From JAQGMJ01 sp036271855 (lineage in GTDB: Bacteria > Pseudomonadota > Gammaproteobacteria > Burkholderiales > JAEUOS01): a stretch of DNA of 5,843 bases. The notes under the pieces were generated by a model. It did no database searches, was not told the origin of the DNA, and worked only from the letters and a program-made list of their open reading frames with translations. Location: the NCBI GenBank assembly GCA_036271855.1, contig DATAZV010000524.1:1-5843 (forward strand). Reading direction: 5' to 3'. This document shows positions 1-4,947 of the stretch, piece after piece (position 1 is the stretch's first letter; every line of letters starts with the position of its first letter). A program made the position numbers and the translations under genes.

Positions 1-7
1 GAAAATT

Positions 8-63
8 TCTCAGGTTTTCTCAGGTTTTGAAAACCAAGGCGCGAAGTTTTCGTTTTAAACCTG
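8..63. repeat. AT-rich patch with CAGGTTT direct and inverted repeats
   Basis: A 10-base unit, TCTCAGGTTT, occurs twice in tandem at 8-17 and 18-27. The second copy runs into a perfect palindrome with a one-base centre, GGTTTT-G-AAAACC at 23-35. An inverted copy, AAACCTG, lies at 57-63 and overlaps the odd palindrome GTTTTAAAC at 52-60. The patch is much richer in A/T than its surroundings. It lies about 165 to 220 bases upstream of the first gene, and the window begins here, so it may belong to the regulatory region of a gene outside the window. Repeats of this type are typical of regulator binding sites, but no regulator can be named. Confidence 0.5.
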
Positions 64-226
64 TCATTTACTGTTGTTTGCGCCGGGTGGGGGAAGATGC
101 GTGCCCCCAGGGGCCGGCGGGGCTGTCAGCGCCGGCCTACGCCGGTTTCAGGCGCGCCCCGCTTTCCGCCCCATCCGCATACGCACAGACTGCTGCGAAG
201 TTATTAATATCTTCCTGGGGGTCAAC

Positions 227-400
227 ATGTCTTTCGCTCTGTATATGGTGGGTGTGGCGCTGTTCATTTGCGGGCTGGCCTGGGGGCTGGTGGCCGCGCA
301 TGTGCCGCACACTTATATCGCCATCGCCTGCCTGGTGGTGCTGGGGCTGTGCGTGATGGGCGCGGTGTCGCGCACCCGCACCAAAGATCTTTCGGACTGA
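227..400 (+). CDS. Small two-helix inner-membrane protein, function unknown
   Basis: This ORF encodes 57 residues. Residues about 5-24 and 29-48 form two hydrophobic segments separated by a short turn (A-H-V-P-H-T), so the product should be a hairpin in the inner membrane. The tail R-T-R-T-K-D-L-S-D is positively charged near the second helix. The ATG at 227 was chosen because it starts just before the first helix and has a G-rich stretch (GGGGG, 217-221) about 5 bases upstream. The frame stays open further left, to 74, but that extension has no hydrophobic or conserved look and is rich in A, G, R and P, as expected of a GC-rich shadow. I do not recognise a named family; it resembles short conserved membrane proteins of beta-proteobacteria. 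It is a single gene that converges on the methyltransferase gene, with 57 bases between the stops. Confidence 0.68.
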   Translation: MSFALYMVGVALFICGLAWGLVAAHVPHTYIAIACLVVLGLCVMGAVSRTRTKDLSD

Positions 401-438
401 GGCCCGGGCGGGCCGCGCTGCTGCCGGGGCAGCCGCGC
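401..438. terminator. GC hairpins between convergent genes, possible terminator without T-tract
   Basis: Directly after the TGA at 398-400 come two inverted repeats. The first is GGCCC-GGGC-GGGCC at 401-414. The second is GCTGCC-GG-GGCAGC at 420-433, which extends beyond one mismatch to GCGC/GCGC (415-418 with 435-438). They lie between the converging ends of the membrane protein and methyltransferase genes, where a bidirectional terminator would be expected. No run of T follows on either strand, so a standard rho-independent terminator is not shown; the hairpins may instead protect the 3' end. Confidence 0.35.
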
Positions 439-457
439 AAACAAGTGGCGGGCAGCC

Positions 458-1210
458 CTAGTTGCCGCCGCCTTGCATCAGCAGCGGCCAGCACGGCGGG
501 TTGCCGCGCCAGGCAAGGTGGACAAACAGGTTGAAGTGGTGGAACTGCATGCCCTGGTCCAGCCACAGCATCGCCAGGCTGCGCCGGCTGAAGAGCGAAA
601 TGTGGCCGTTGCGCGGCGCCATGTACCACCATTGCAGCAGGTGCTCGGCCATGCCGTCGGGCTGCACCGCCGTCGACAGGTAGACCGCGCCGTCCTCGGC
701 CAGGTAGCGCACCAGGTCGGCCGCGAAAGCGCGCGGGTCGGGCGCATGCTCGATCACCTCGCGGCAGTGGATCAGCTCGAAGCGCTGCCCCAGCGGCGGC
801 GCCCCGCCCTGGTACACCGGGTCGTAAGAGACGGTCTCGAACCCGGCGGCGTTCATCCGCGCGGCGAACACGCCGGTGCCGCCGCCGTAGTCGAGAATGC
901 GGACCTTGCCCTTGAGCGGCGCCAGGATGCGCACCAGGTCGTCGGCCTGGCGCAGCGGCCGGACACTGGCGAACTCGGGGTCGACCCGCACATAGTCTGC
1001 GTTGTAGATACGCTGCTGGAAATCTTCCGCCGTCCACTGGTCGAACGCCGGGGTAAAAATGAAGCCGCAAGCCGTGCACAGGTGGTAGCGGATCAGCTGG
1101 CCGGTTTCGGGCAGCGGTATGCGGTCGCAATTGACCGAAGAATCGGCCGCATCCAGAAAGTCGGCATCGTGCCCGCAGATCTTGCATGCGACGGTGTAGG
1201 GGGGCAGCAT
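458..1210 (-). CDS. Class I SAM-dependent methyltransferase with N-terminal CxxC...CxxC segment
   Basis: The product has 250 residues. An N-terminal segment holds two cysteine pairs, C9-x2-C12 and C45-x2-C48, which fit a zinc-binding module. The Rossmann-type methyltransferase core follows. Motif I is V-R-I-L-D-Y-G-G-G-T-G (103-113), the glycine loop that binds S-adenosylmethionine. An acidic residue ends the second strand (D130 in S-Y-D-P), and C-R-E-V-I-E-H (149-155) is the motif IV region. The later N-G-H-I-S-L-F-S-R-R-S-L (201-212) is typical of the Methyltransf_23 type. The protein should be cytoplasmic. The substrate cannot be read from the sequence: relatives act on sugars, lipids or other small molecules. 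The ATG at 1210 puts the first cysteine pair near the N-terminus, although the ribosome binding site in front of it is weak. The gene stands alone, with no glycan or biosynthetic partner in the window. Confidence 0.9.
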   Translation of the reverse strand: MLPPYTVACKICGHDADFLDAADSSVNCDRIPLPETGQLIRYHLCTACGFIFTPAFDQWTAEDFQQRIYNADYVRVDPEFASVRPLRQADDLVRILAPLKGKVRILDYGGGTGVFAARMNAAGFETVSYDPVYQGGAPPLGQRFELIHCREVIEHAPDPRAFAADLVRYLAEDGAVYLSTAVQPDGMAEHLLQWWYMAPRNGHISLFSRRSLAMLWLDQGMQFHHFNLFVHLAWRGNPPCWPLLMQGGGN

Positions 1211-1270
1211 GGCTATCGCAGAGAAAGTACGCGATCTACTTTAGCAGGATATGCGGCAGCGGCGAGAGGC

Positions 1271-1289
1271 CGCGCCCGCCGCGGGCGCG
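1271..1289. repeat. Perfect 19-base GC-only palindrome
   Basis: The arms CGCGCCCGC (1271-1279) and GCGGGCGCG (1281-1289) are exact reverse complements around a single central C at 1280. The element lies in the divergent region, 61-79 bases upstream of the methyltransferase start and 60-78 bases upstream of the -35 box of the rightward promoter. It could be a regulator site or a strong hairpin in the methyltransferase leader. It could also be chance in a GC-rich region; nothing in the window names its role. Confidence 0.45.
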
Positions 1290-1348
1290 CGGCGATTGCC
1301 GCCCGGCAGTCTCCGGCGCGTCGGCTTGCAGCCTCCCGTCCGAGGCGA

Positions 1349-1377
1349 TTGACAAGTCTCAACGCCGATTCCAGAAT
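1349..1377 (+). promoter_or_regulatory. Putative sigma70 promoter of the secreted four-cysteine gene
   Basis: A perfect -35 hexamer, TTGACA (1349-1354), is followed after exactly 17 bases by CAGAAT (1372-1377), which matches four of six consensus -10 bases. Transcription would start near 1384 and leave a leader of about 90 bases before the GTG at 1474. This is the best promoter match in the window, and it faces the correct gene. Confidence 0.55.
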
Positions 1378-1473
1378 GCGTCCGCGCCGCCCGCAACGTC
1401 CCGGCCGGCGGCGGGAAAATAATCGGGAAAATAGCCAGCGCCCGCCCGGACTTCCTTCATTCAGTGAGGCAAC

Positions 1474-1812
1474 GTGAAAGCACGACAACTCCTTCCCCTG
1501 CTGCTCTTTGCCCTGCACGTACCCGGCGCTTACGCCCAGAACAGCGCCGCCGAAGTCAGCCCCACGCAGATCGCCGGCTTCAAGGGCACCATGGACAGCA
1601 GTTGCCGCGACGCCGGCAAATCCCACGGCGACCCGGCGCCGCACGTGGAAAGCGTGTGTGCCTGCCTGCGCCAGGTGCTGGAAGAAAACGTCACCTTCGA
1701 CAACTGGCGCCAGGCTTATTTCGAGCAGAACCGCGGCAACGCGCCCGAAGTGCAGAAGCTGCTGATCATCCCGAACCAGGACAAGCTGCGCGCCTGCGCC
1801 AACAAGCCCTGA
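1474..1812 (+). CDS. Secreted four-cysteine protein, function unknown
   Basis: The product has 112 residues. Residues 1-21 form a Sec signal peptide: M-K-A-R, a leucine-rich core, then A-Y-A before Q22. The mature part is about 91 residues and probably mostly helical. It carries four cysteines, C44, C62, C64 and C108. Their even number, the C-A-C pair and the export signal suggest two disulfide bonds in the periplasm. Small exported proteins with this layout are common in proteobacteria, but I cannot assign a named family. The start is a GTG, preceded by GAGG at 1466-1469; no ATG would keep the signal peptide. A good promoter lies upstream at 1349-1377. The gene converges on the 1838-2392 gene with 25 bases between stops. 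An overlapping ORF in another frame (1464-1826) is an arginine- and proline-rich shadow. Confidence 0.85.
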   Translation: MKARQLLPLLLFALHVPGAYAQNSAAEVSPTQIAGFKGTMDSSCRDAGKSHGDPAPHVESVCACLRQVLEENVTFDNWRQAYFEQNRGNAPEVQKLLIIPNQDKLRACANKP

Positions 1813-1837
1813 CGGACCAGCCGTGAGGGGCGCGGCC

Positions 1838-2392
1838 CTAGCGCCGCCCCGGCTCGCGCTTCTCGTCCGGCGTCGCCCACTCGAGGTTTTTCACCGTGTA
1901 GGCCACGCCGAGGTTGAAGTTGGATTTGCCGCGGCCGGTGAAGTTGAGGGGGCTGCCGTCCTTGTCGCTCTCCTTCACTTCGAGATCGAAGAAGGTGGGC
2001 TTGCAGCCGGCGCTGGTGGTGAGCAGCTCGTAGCTGGCCTCGGCCAGGGCGAGGTGGAGTTTCTTGCCGTCCTCGCTGATCTTGCCCTGCATCGGCACTT
2101 CTTTCGCCACGTCGGGGCGCATGCCGGTGGCGCAGTGGCCGCCGTCGGGGGTGACGCGGCGGTACAGGCCCTTGATGCTGCCGTCGTCGGCTACTTCAGT
2201 GATCTTGAAGCCCCACCAGTATTTGAAGGCGGGCATGTCTTCGTTGGTCCATTTGCCGTTGTAGGGCACGTTGATGCTCTTGTCCCAGGCGGCTTTCCAG
2301 GCGGGCGCGCCCTGCGCTTGGGCGGCGCCGGCGAGGAGCGCCAGCGGGAGTGACAACAACAGGGCCGGCAGCAGCTTGCTCGCGGAATGCAT
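1838..2392 (-). CDS. Secreted protein of unknown function, second gene of the cupin operon
   Basis: The product has 184 residues. A clear Sec signal peptide (residues 1-26: charged start, long leucine/alanine core, A-Q-A before Q27) points to the periplasm or outside. The mature part is rich in W, Y, F, K and G and looks beta-rich. It includes P-A-F-K-Y-W-W-G-F-K-I (54-64), a G-H-C-A-T-G stretch (85-90) and a second cysteine at C130; C87 and C130 could form one disulfide. The last 12 or so residues are charged and probably disordered. I recognise no family. The ATG at 2392 has GGAG at 2398-2401, five bases upstream. It begins 36 bases after the cupin stop on the same strand, so the two are probably co-transcribed and the cupin is first. 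Confidence 0.83.
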   Translation of the reverse strand: MHSASKLLPALLLSLPLALLAGAAQAQGAPAWKAAWDKSINVPYNGKWTNEDMPAFKYWWGFKITEVADDGSIKGLYRRVTPDGGHCATGMRPDVAKEVPMQGKISEDGKKLHLALAEASYELLTTSAGCKPTFFDLEVKESDKDGSPLNFTGRGKSNFNLGVAYTVKNLEWATPDEKREPGRR

Positions 2393-2428
2393 GGGCGCTC
2401 CAGGGGTGGCGTGGTCGGACGCCGCAGC

Positions 2429-2794
2429 CTACACCCAGAGGTCGGTCTTCGCCGTCAGGCTGCCGCCGGCGTCCCCGGTGTTGACCACGCCGCGCGGCTC
2501 GATCAGCAGGGCGTGGCATTCACTCTCGGCGCGGGTGATGTGCTCCACCCCTTTGGGAATCACCAGCAGCTCGCCGGCGCGCAGGGTGACTTCGCGGTCG
2601 CGAAAGCCGATCTGCATTTCGCCCGCGACGACGAAAAAGGTTTCGTCGGTGTCCTCGTGCTTGTGCCAGACGAAGTCGCCCTTGAGCTTGACCAGCTTGA
2701 ACTGGTAGTCGTTCATCTCGGCGATGATGCGCGGCGACCAGTGGCTTTCGAAACCGGCGAGCTTGTCGGCGAGGTTGATGGCTTGCGGGGACAT
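2429..2794 (-). CDS. Single-domain cupin protein
   Basis: The product has 121 residues, the normal size for a one-domain cupin. Cupin motif 1 is intact: G39-x4-H44-x-H46-x4-E51-x6-G58. Motif 2 is G74-x5-P80-x-G82-x2-H85. H44, H46, E51 and H85 are the expected metal ligands in a small cytoplasmic beta-barrel. Such proteins range from sugar isomerases and dioxygenases to ligand sensors, so the reaction is not determined. The ATG at 2794 was chosen because GAGG (2800-2803) lies five bases upstream. The frame runs on to 2932, but that 46-residue extension crosses the putative promoter region and has no cupin features. The secreted-protein gene follows after 36 bases, which suggests one operon. 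Confidence 0.9.
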   Translation of the reverse strand: MSPQAINLADKLAGFESHWSPRIIAEMNDYQFKLVKLKGDFVWHKHEDTDETFFVVAGEMQIGFRDREVTLRAGELLVIPKGVEHITRAESECHALLIEPRGVVNTGDAGGSLTAKTDLWV

Positions 2795-2828
2795 GGCGGC
2801 CTCGGCAGTTGAAGAGGGGCAGCCAAGG

Positions 2829-2834
2829 ATTTTA
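2829..2834 (-). promoter_or_regulatory. Possible -10 box for the cupin operon
   Basis: On the minus strand the hexamer reads TAAAAT, five of six consensus bases. It would start transcription near 2822, about 28 bases before the cupin ATG. No good -35 box stands at the right distance, so this is a weak call. Confidence 0.3.
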
Positions 2835-2857
2835 CCGCCAGGCCCGGTTCCCCTTAT

Positions 2858-2884
2858 TTGATCGACACCATACTTTCGTATGAT
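2858..2884 (+). promoter_or_regulatory. Putative promoter of the DUF4870 gene, overlapped by a small palindrome
   Basis: TTGATC (2858-2863, four of six bases) and TATGAT (2879-2884, five of six bases) stand 15 bases apart, slightly short of the usual 16-18. Transcription would start near 2891, about 105 bases before the chosen ATG. The inverted repeat CATAC-TTTC-GTATG (2869-2882) overlaps the -10 box, where a repressor would block it. The site also lies between two divergent genes. Confidence 0.42.
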
Positions 2885-2995
2885 TGACGCCCGCCCGGGG
2901 GCAGCCGACCATCCTTCACGCAGGAACGGCAATCTGCTTTAGCGCGGCGGGCCATGACAACCGATGGCGTGCCGCGCCCTTTTTCCGGGGGCAGG

Positions 2996-3355
2996 ATGGA
3001 CGATATCGAGGCAATCTACGACAGCAACGAGCGGGGCTGGGGCGCGGTGGTGCACCTGGCGGCGCTGTGCGGCGTGTTCATTCCGCTGGGCAACATACTG
3101 GGGCCGCTGGTGGTGTGGCTGGCCAAGCGCCGCGATTCGGACCTGGTCGACACCGAGGGCAAGGAAGCGCTGAACTTCCAGATCACCATCACGCTTTCGC
3201 TGCTGCTGTGCATCCCGGCGGTGTTCATCGGCGTCGGCGGCAAGCTGTTTTTGCTGATCTGCATCGCCAACCTGTTTTTCATCATCAAGGCGGCGGTGCA
3301 TGCATCCAAGGGCGACAACTACAGCTACCCGCTGACGATGCGCCTGATCGGCTGA
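2996..3355 (+). CDS. DUF4870 family membrane protein
   Basis: The product has 119 residues with three hydrophobic segments, at about residues 15-42, 62-80 and 83-103, and should sit in the inner membrane. The family hallmarks are present in order: a W-x3-V-H-L-A-A-L start of the first helix, then G-N-I-L-G-P-L-V-V-W-L (32-42), then G-K-E-A-L-N-F-Q-I (55-63), and Y-P-L-T-M-R-L-I near the end (111-118). The biochemical role of this family is not known. Two starts are possible. The ATG at 2996 has GGGGG (2987-2991) four bases upstream and gives a normal family length. The ATG at 2954 adds 14 residues with no conserved look and has a poorer ribosome binding site. I prefer 2996 but cannot exclude 2954. 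The gene is alone and converges on the DUF4124 gene. Confidence 0.9.
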   Translation: MDDIEAIYDSNERGWGAVVHLAALCGVFIPLGNILGPLVVWLAKRRDSDLVDTEGKEALNFQITITLSLLLCIPAVFIGVGGKLFLLICIANLFFIIKAAVHASKGDNYSYPLTMRLIG

Positions 3356-3370
3356 GGGCGCCGCGCGCCC
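3356..3370 (+). terminator. Perfect GC hairpin directly after the stop codon, possible terminator
   Basis: GGGCGC-CGC-GCGCCC is a perfect inverted repeat that begins at the base after the TGA of the DUF4870 gene. The T run expected of a standard rho-independent terminator is missing, so it may act as a 3'-end stabilising hairpin or a rho-assisted stop. A second, perfect ten-base palindrome, GTGGGCCCAC, lies at 3387-3396 in the same convergent gap. Confidence 0.35.
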
Positions 3371-3425
3371 GGCCTGGCGTTTGCGGGTGGGCCCACGGTT
3401 CGCGGCGTTCAGGCGGGGCTGCTTG

Positions 3426-3878
3426 TTACTGCTTGAGGGGCTTCGGCAGCGATGGCGCCTTTTGCGCGGCGGCCTTGGAAGCGCCGGGGCTGCTGCATTG
3501 CTCGCGCCGGCTGTCGCGGCGCTCCTGCATGGTCTGCTCGAATTTGGCGTTTTCCTCCGCCGTCGACTTGGTCTGGCCATGCCTGGCCACTTCGGCCTCG
3601 ATGCTGGCGAGTTCGTCGTCGCAGGCCTTTTTTGCCGCATCGGTGGCACCCGGCGCGGCGGCGGCCGGCGCGCTGGAGGCGCTGATCGGCACCGGCGCGG
3701 TTTTCACCGCCTTGTGCCCGGGGCCGCCATCGGCGCGGTCGTCATAGTGGGTGACGCCGTTGGCGTCTTTCCACTTGTAGATCTGGGCCTGCGCCGGCAC
3801 TGCCCCCAGCGCCAGGCACAGTGTGAGAAGGAAAGGCAAGGAGCCCGGCAGCGCTTGCCGGTGCAAGGAGCGGTTCAA
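3426..3878 (-). CDS. DUF4124 domain periplasmic protein, TTG start
   Basis: The product has 150 residues. A Sec signal peptide spans residues 1-31, ending in A-Q-A before Q32. The DUF4124 motif follows directly: Q-I-Y-K-W-K-D-A-N-G-V-T-H-Y-D-D (32-47), which is diagnostic for this family of short exported proteins of unknown function. After it come an alanine/proline linker (about 60-80) and a charged, probably helical stretch (about 80-128) with C86 and C128, which could form a disulfide. The C-terminus is lysine- and proline-rich and probably disordered. The start is a TTG, since no ATG or GTG in frame would keep the signal peptide, and AGGGA at 3886-3890 lies seven bases upstream. The gene follows the CBS protein gene on the same strand after 78 bases, so they may share a transcript. 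Confidence 0.87.
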   Translation of the reverse strand: MNRSLHRQALPGSLPFLLTLCLALGAVPAQAQIYKWKDANGVTHYDDRADGGPGHKAVKTAPVPISASSAPAAAAPGATDAAKKACDDELASIEAEVARHGQTKSTAEENAKFEQTMQERRDSRREQCSSPGASKAAAQKAPSLPKPLKQ

Positions 3879-3885
3879 TTTTTGT

Positions 3886-3890
3886 TCCCT
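3886..3890 (-). promoter_or_regulatory. Ribosome binding site that supports the TTG start
   Basis: The minus strand reads AGGGA here, followed by seven A-rich bases and then the TTG at 3878-3876. This is the only good Shine-Dalgarno match near the signal peptide and is the reason for placing the start at TTG. Confidence 0.55.
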
Positions 3891-3956
3891 GTCTTGAAAT
3901 GGATTCTTGATGAAGGGGCGCAGGCGGTTGTCGCCGGTGCCGCTGCGCCGGGTTGC

Positions 3957-4400
3957 TCAGCCGCCGCCGGCGTCGTTCATCTGCTCGTTGAATTCCGCCA
4001 GGCTCACCGCCGTGCCGACTTCGCGCGGCAAGGCGTCGCGCACCGAGAACACGCCGATGATCTTGCCGCCGGGCTTGACCACCGGCAGGTGGCGAAAGCC
4101 GCGCTCGATCATGATGACGATGGCGTCGGAGACGGTGGTTTCCGGCGGGATGCAGATCGGGTTGCGGGTCATCACCGTGGCCACCAGGGTGCCGGCGGGG
4201 TCGAGCGCCTTGGCCACCACGCGGGTCATCAGGTCGCGCTCGGTGAGGATGCCCATCAGGGCGCCGTCCGGCCCCAGCACCAGCACGCTGCCGCAGTTGG
4301 CCTGGGTCATGACGATGGCGGCCTTGTGGACGGTGGCTTCCGGGCCGACGCTGATTACCCGCTGCTGCGGCATCGAATTCACTACCGTGCGTTCTTCCAT
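3957..4400 (-). CDS. Tandem CBS-domain protein
   Basis: The product has 147 residues and is almost entirely a pair of CBS domains, the usual Bateman module that binds adenosine nucleotides. CBS1 spans about residues 7-63 and ends in G-I-L-T-E-R-D-L (50-57). CBS2 spans about 74-128: V-M-T-R-N-P begins it, R-H-L-P-V-V is the central strand, and G-V-F-S-V-R-D (116-122) closes it. The G-x-[LIVF]-[TS]-x-R-D signature is intact in both copies. There is no enzyme or membrane domain, so it is a stand-alone cytoplasmic sensor or regulator with an unknown partner. The ATG at 4400 is well supported by AAGGAGA at 4407-4413, six bases upstream. The DUF4124 gene follows downstream on the same strand. Confidence 0.93.
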   Translation of the reverse strand: MEERTVVNSMPQQRVISVGPEATVHKAAIVMTQANCGSVLVLGPDGALMGILTERDLMTRVVAKALDPAGTLVATVMTRNPICIPPETTVSDAIVIMIERGFRHLPVVKPGGKIIGVFSVRDALPREVGTAVSLAEFNEQMNDAGGG

Positions 4401-4456
4401 GGTGCGTCTCCTTGCGGGGCAACAGGTGGCGGGCTGGGCGGAAGCTCCAGAGGGTG

Positions 4457-4462
4457 ATTATG
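4457..4462 (-). promoter_or_regulatory. Possible -10 box for the CBS-protein gene
   Basis: The minus strand reads CATAAT, five of six consensus bases, about 57 bases before the ATG at 4400. No good -35 box lies 16-18 bases further up. Instead there is an inverted repeat, GCGGCC-N6-GGCCGC (4476-4493), just upstream, which might bind an activator or be chance in a G/C-only stretch. Confidence 0.3.
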
Positions 4463-4620
4463 TTCCAAAATGGCGGCGGCCGGCTTGGGCCGCGCACTGC
4501 GGCGGCGGCGGGGGTAGGTATATCCCGCTATCAATTTTCGCGGCCCGGCGCCGAAAACAGGGTTGTCCACCCGCGCGACAGCGTCGCCGGCCTTTTTCCT
4601 TGTCCTGCACAGGAGCCCGC

Positions 4621-4932
4621 ATGAGCACCATCACCGCCACCTCCGCCGGCAGCGCCGCGGCAGGCACATCGGGCCAGGGCGCGGGGGCGCTGCAGGCGCA
4701 AAAGGCGCAGTGCGAGCGGCAACTGGCGGACTGGTTGCATTGCGTTTCGGCCTCCACCCCGGAAGGCAAGGCGAAGATCGCCGAGTATTCGAGCAAGCTC
4801 AGCGCGATCAATGCGCAATTGAAAAAGGCGGACGACGCGCGCCAAGCCGGCCAGGCGCAGCCGGCAATCGCCACGGCGCCGGCGGCCGGCGCTTCCTCCA
4901 CCCTGGGCAGCCGGGTCGACGTCTACGCCTGA
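4621..4932 (+). CDS. Small coiled-coil protein, possibly FlxA-like, function unknown
   Basis: The product has 103 residues and no signal peptide or membrane segment. An S/T/A/G-rich, probably flexible start (1-22) precedes a heptad-like helical region from about 24 to 76, which is rich in Q, A, K and L. Two cysteines in it, C31 and C41, flank Q-L-A-D-W-L-H. The rest is an A/P-rich linker and a short tail, G-S-R-V-D-V-Y-A. The layout of disordered start, Q/K-rich coiled coil and V-D-V-type end recalls small FlxA-like proteins, but this is a loose resemblance only. The ATG at 4621 has a strong AGGAG (4611-4615) five bases upstream. The same frame is open from 3907, but that upstream part is antisense to the CBS gene. 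The gene converges tightly on the DUF4142 gene. Confidence 0.75.
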   Translation: MSTITATSAGSAAAGTSGQGAGALQAQKAQCERQLADWLHCVSASTPEGKAKIAEYSSKLSAINAQLKKADDARQAGQAQPAIATAPAAGASSTLGSRVDVYA

Positions 4933-4947
4933 GGGCGCGGCGCCGGG
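4933..4947. other. 15-base gap between convergent stops with GC palindrome
   Basis: The stops of the coiled-coil gene and the DUF4142 gene are separated by only 15 bases. These hold GGCGC-G-GCGCC (4934-4944), which begins two bases after the TGA. Its one-base centre means a real hairpin would lose inner pairs. No T run follows. It may be the only signal separating the two transcripts. Confidence 0.35.

Noticed and set aside
264..1187. Leftward ORF of 307 codons overlapping the methyltransferase in another frame
   Set aside because: Its composition (R, P, A, G) is that of a frame-shifted shadow, and the motif-bearing frame is 458-1210.
473..1477. Long rightward ORF of 334 codons opposite the methyltransferase
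   Set aside because: It is antisense to a gene with clear motifs, rich in R, H, Q and A as expected of a GC-rich shadow frame, and has no recognisable domain.
1827..1850. GGGGCG/CGCCCC pair between convergent stops as a terminator
   Set aside because: The stem is only six bases with a 12-base loop, overlaps a stop codon and has no T run on either strand.
1823..2353. Rightward ORF of 176 codons opposite the secreted protein gene
   Set aside because: The minus-strand frame has a signal peptide, a ribosome binding site and balanced composition; this one is V/A/G-rich without features.
2795..2932. N-terminal extension of the cupin to 2932
   Set aside because: The extension crosses putative promoter elements and adds 46 residues with no cupin features, while the ATG at 2794 has a good ribosome binding site.
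3381..4457. Rightward ORF of 358 codons opposite the CBS and DUF4124 genes
   Set aside because: Both antisense genes carry diagnostic motifs, while this frame shows only low-complexity G, A, R and H stretches.
4471..4514. GGC-rich stretch as a possible simple repeat element
   Set aside because: It is a short, imperfect run in a GC-rich genome and shows no regular array.
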